Assembly: GCA_902545035.1 (NCBI GenBank)
Contig: CACCEJ010000003.1
Coordinates: 1-64,000 of the forward strand
Origin: an uncultured Pelagibacteraceae bacterium
GTDB taxonomy: Bacteria > Pseudomonadota > Alphaproteobacteria > Pelagibacterales > Pelagibacteraceae
Reading direction: 5' to 3'
Length of the DNA: 64,000 nucleotides
In this document: positions 62,247-64,000 of the stretch, piece by piece
Layout of the letters: each line of letters begins with the position of its first letter
Numbering within the stretch: the stretch's first letter is position 1
Position numbers and translations under genes: made by a program
The notes under the pieces: generated by a model
What the model saw: only the letters and a program-made list of their open reading frames with translations
What the model was told of the DNA's origin: nothing
Database searches by the model: none

Positions 62247-62578
62247 TGCTTAAAACATATTTATTTTTAGTTGGAGCAATTATTTGTGAAGTTTGTGGAA
62301 CCATGTTGCTACCTGTAACACAAAACTTTACAAAGCTAATACCTACAATATTTCTATCAATATTTTATTTGTCAGCATTTTACCTACTTACATTTGTTGT
62401 TGACAAAATACCTATTGCCATTGTTTATGGAACTTGGAGTGGACTGGGTATATTTACAATTGCTATTCTAGGATATATTTTTTTTAAACAGTCTTTAAGC
62501 TGGCAAGCAATAATAGGAATGTTTCTTATTGTAATAGGTGTTACATTGGTAAATATTTATTATAGTAAGACTATATAA
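62246..62578 (+). CDS. SMR family multidrug/small molecule transporter
   Basis: 110 aa, four TM; IICEVCGTMLL, PIAIVYGTWSGLGIFTI. Confidence 0.9.
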   Translation: MLKTYLFLVGAIICEVCGTMLLPVTQNFTKLIPTIFLSIFYLSAFYLLTFVVDKIPIAIVYGTWSGLGIFTIAILGYIFFKQSLSWQAIIGMFLIVIGVTLVNIYYSKTI

Positions 62579-62579
62579 T

Positions 62580-63890
62580 TTAATTTTGAAAACTTAATGG
62601 TTTGCCTGAAGGTTCTCCAAGAATTTCACCATCTCTCATCTTTATTTCACCATTTACGATTGTATATATTGGAGTCCCTTTAAACTTATATCCATCGAAA
62701 GGTGACCATCCACACTTACTTTCTATTTTTTCATTTTTAATTTCGATAATTTTGTTCATATCCACAATTGTAAAGTCTGCATCATAGTCTTTCTTTATAT
62801 ATCCCTTACCTATAATACCAAAGATCTTCGCTGGATTTTCACAAATAAGATTCATAAGTTGAACTAAAGTTAGTTTTCCTTCATTTACATGATTCAGCAT
62901 CACAGGTAATAAGGTTTGAACCCCTGGCATTCCTGAAGGAGTATCCGGATATTCTTTATCTTTATTTACTCTCAGGTGAGGAGCGTGATCTGAGCCAATA
63001 GTGTCATTATAATTATTTCTTACCGCGTACCACAGTCTATCGTAATGACTTTTTTCTCTTATAGGTGGATTCATCTGAGCATAAGTTCCTAGTTTATCGT
63101 AACAATCTGGTGCAAACATCGTTAAATGTTGTGGGGTAATCTCAAAAGTTATGTCTCCCTTATTCTGAGATAAAAAATCAATCTCCTGTTTTGTTGTAAT
63201 ATGCAAAATATGAGCTTTTTTACCTAATCTTTTTGCAATTTTAACTATCTTTCTGGTAGAAGAAATTGCACATTCTTCATCTCTCCAGATTGGATGGGAA
63301 TGAACATTACCTTTTTCTCTTAGTTTCTTTCTAAGATTTAAAATATCTTCATCTTCTGAATGAACTGCAACAATTTTAGAAGTGCTTTCAAATACTTTTT
63401 CAATATCCTCCTCTTTGTGAACTAACAAAGTTCCTGTGGACGAGCCAGCAAACAATTTAACACCACAACATCCATCTAAACCCTTAAGTTCAGCTAATTC
63501 GCTTTGATTAGTCGGAGTGGCTCCAAAATAAAATGCATGATTACAATACATTCTATTTTTTGCTAAATCTATTTTTCTTTGAAATTCTGCTTTATTTGTA
63601 GTTGCAGGATTAGTATTTGGCATTTCAAAAACTGAAGTAATTCCTCCAACAATTGCTGCCCTACTACCTGAAGCTAAATCCTCTGTGTCTGTCGATCCTG
63701 GTTCTCTAAAGTGTGTTTGAGTGTCTATGCATCCAGGAAGAACAGTAAGTCCAGTTGCATCAATTGATTGACTTGCATCCTCATTTAACTTACCAATTTT
63801 TACAATCTTGCTGCTTTGAATGCCTATATCAACATCTTTGAGATCTTTATCAATATAACACTTTCCATTTTTAATTATTAGGTCTAACAT
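62580..63890 (-). CDS. dihydroorotase-family amidohydrolase
   Basis: 436 aa; LPGCIDTQTHFREPGSTDTEDLASGSRAAIVGGITSVFEMPNTNP, GSDHAPHLR. Confidence 0.88.
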   Translation of the reverse strand: MLDLIIKNGKCYIDKDLKDVDIGIQSSKIVKIGKLNEDASQSIDATGLTVLPGCIDTQTHFREPGSTDTEDLASGSRAAIVGGITSVFEMPNTNPATTNKAEFQRKIDLAKNRMYCNHAFYFGATPTNQSELAELKGLDGCCGVKLFAGSSTGTLLVHKEEDIEKVFESTSKIVAVHSEDEDILNLRKKLREKGNVHSHPIWRDEECAISSTRKIVKIAKRLGKKAHILHITTKQEIDFLSQNKGDITFEITPQHLTMFAPDCYDKLGTYAQMNPPIREKSHYDRLWYAVRNNYNDTIGSDHAPHLRVNKDKEYPDTPSGMPGVQTLLPVMLNHVNEGKLTLVQLMNLICENPAKIFGIIGKGYIKKDYDADFTIVDMNKIIEIKNEKIESKCGWSPFDGYKFKGTPIYTIVNGEIKMRDGEILGEPSGKPLSFQN

Positions 63891-63930
63891 TTAAAAAAAG
63901 TACTTATATTATTTGTTATAATATTACAAT

Positions 63931-64000
63931 ATGAATAGAAATAAAGTTTACATATTAGAGGATAGAGGTCTTCTTTATATTAATGGTGAAGAAGCTCAAG
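63931..64000 (+). CDS. partial CDS, probable YgfZ/GcvT-like folate-binding protein
   Basis: MNRNKVYILEDRGLLYINGEEAQ..., cut by the window end. Confidence 0.55.
   Translation, partial: MNRNKVYILEDRGLLYINGEEAQ

Overview
AT-rich, densely packed 64 kb chromosomal window that looks like a SAR11/Pelagibacterales alphaproteobacterium (inference from codon and AT bias, tiny intergenic gaps, a proteorhodopsin with neighbouring ferredoxin and reductase, and overall gene content). Most of it is housekeeping and metabolism: fdh, msrA, pxpABC, a TRAP transporter, panB, guaA/guaB, rlmE, pssA/psd, icd, alaS, recA, prpE, a dihydroorotase-family gene, and several EamA/SMR transporters. No rRNA, tRNA, CRISPR array or transposase was recognised. 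The accessory or unusual parts are: (a) a decayed, repeat-containing stretch at 0-3 kb with a C-terminally truncated dehydrogenase and shuffled gene fragments; (b) a photolyase/DUF2256/CFA-synthase/DUF1365/amine-oxidase/DUF3833 cluster at 13.9-20.7 kb that resembles alphaproteobacterial singlet-oxygen response lipid genes; (c) umuDC with a GAAC-N7-GAAC LexA-type box whose 19-bp context matches a site upstream of recA at 16 of 19 positions; (d) a roughly 11.4 kb single-strand putative operon (45.4-56.8 kb) of exported polysaccharide-lyase-like and glycosidase-like proteins with a DUF1501/DUF1800 pair and lipid-linked-type glycosyltransferases, the best candidate for an undescribed system; (e) a proteorhodopsin with the blue-tuning Gln and a palindrome-rich leader. 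All family names come from recognition of the translated sequence; no database search was run.
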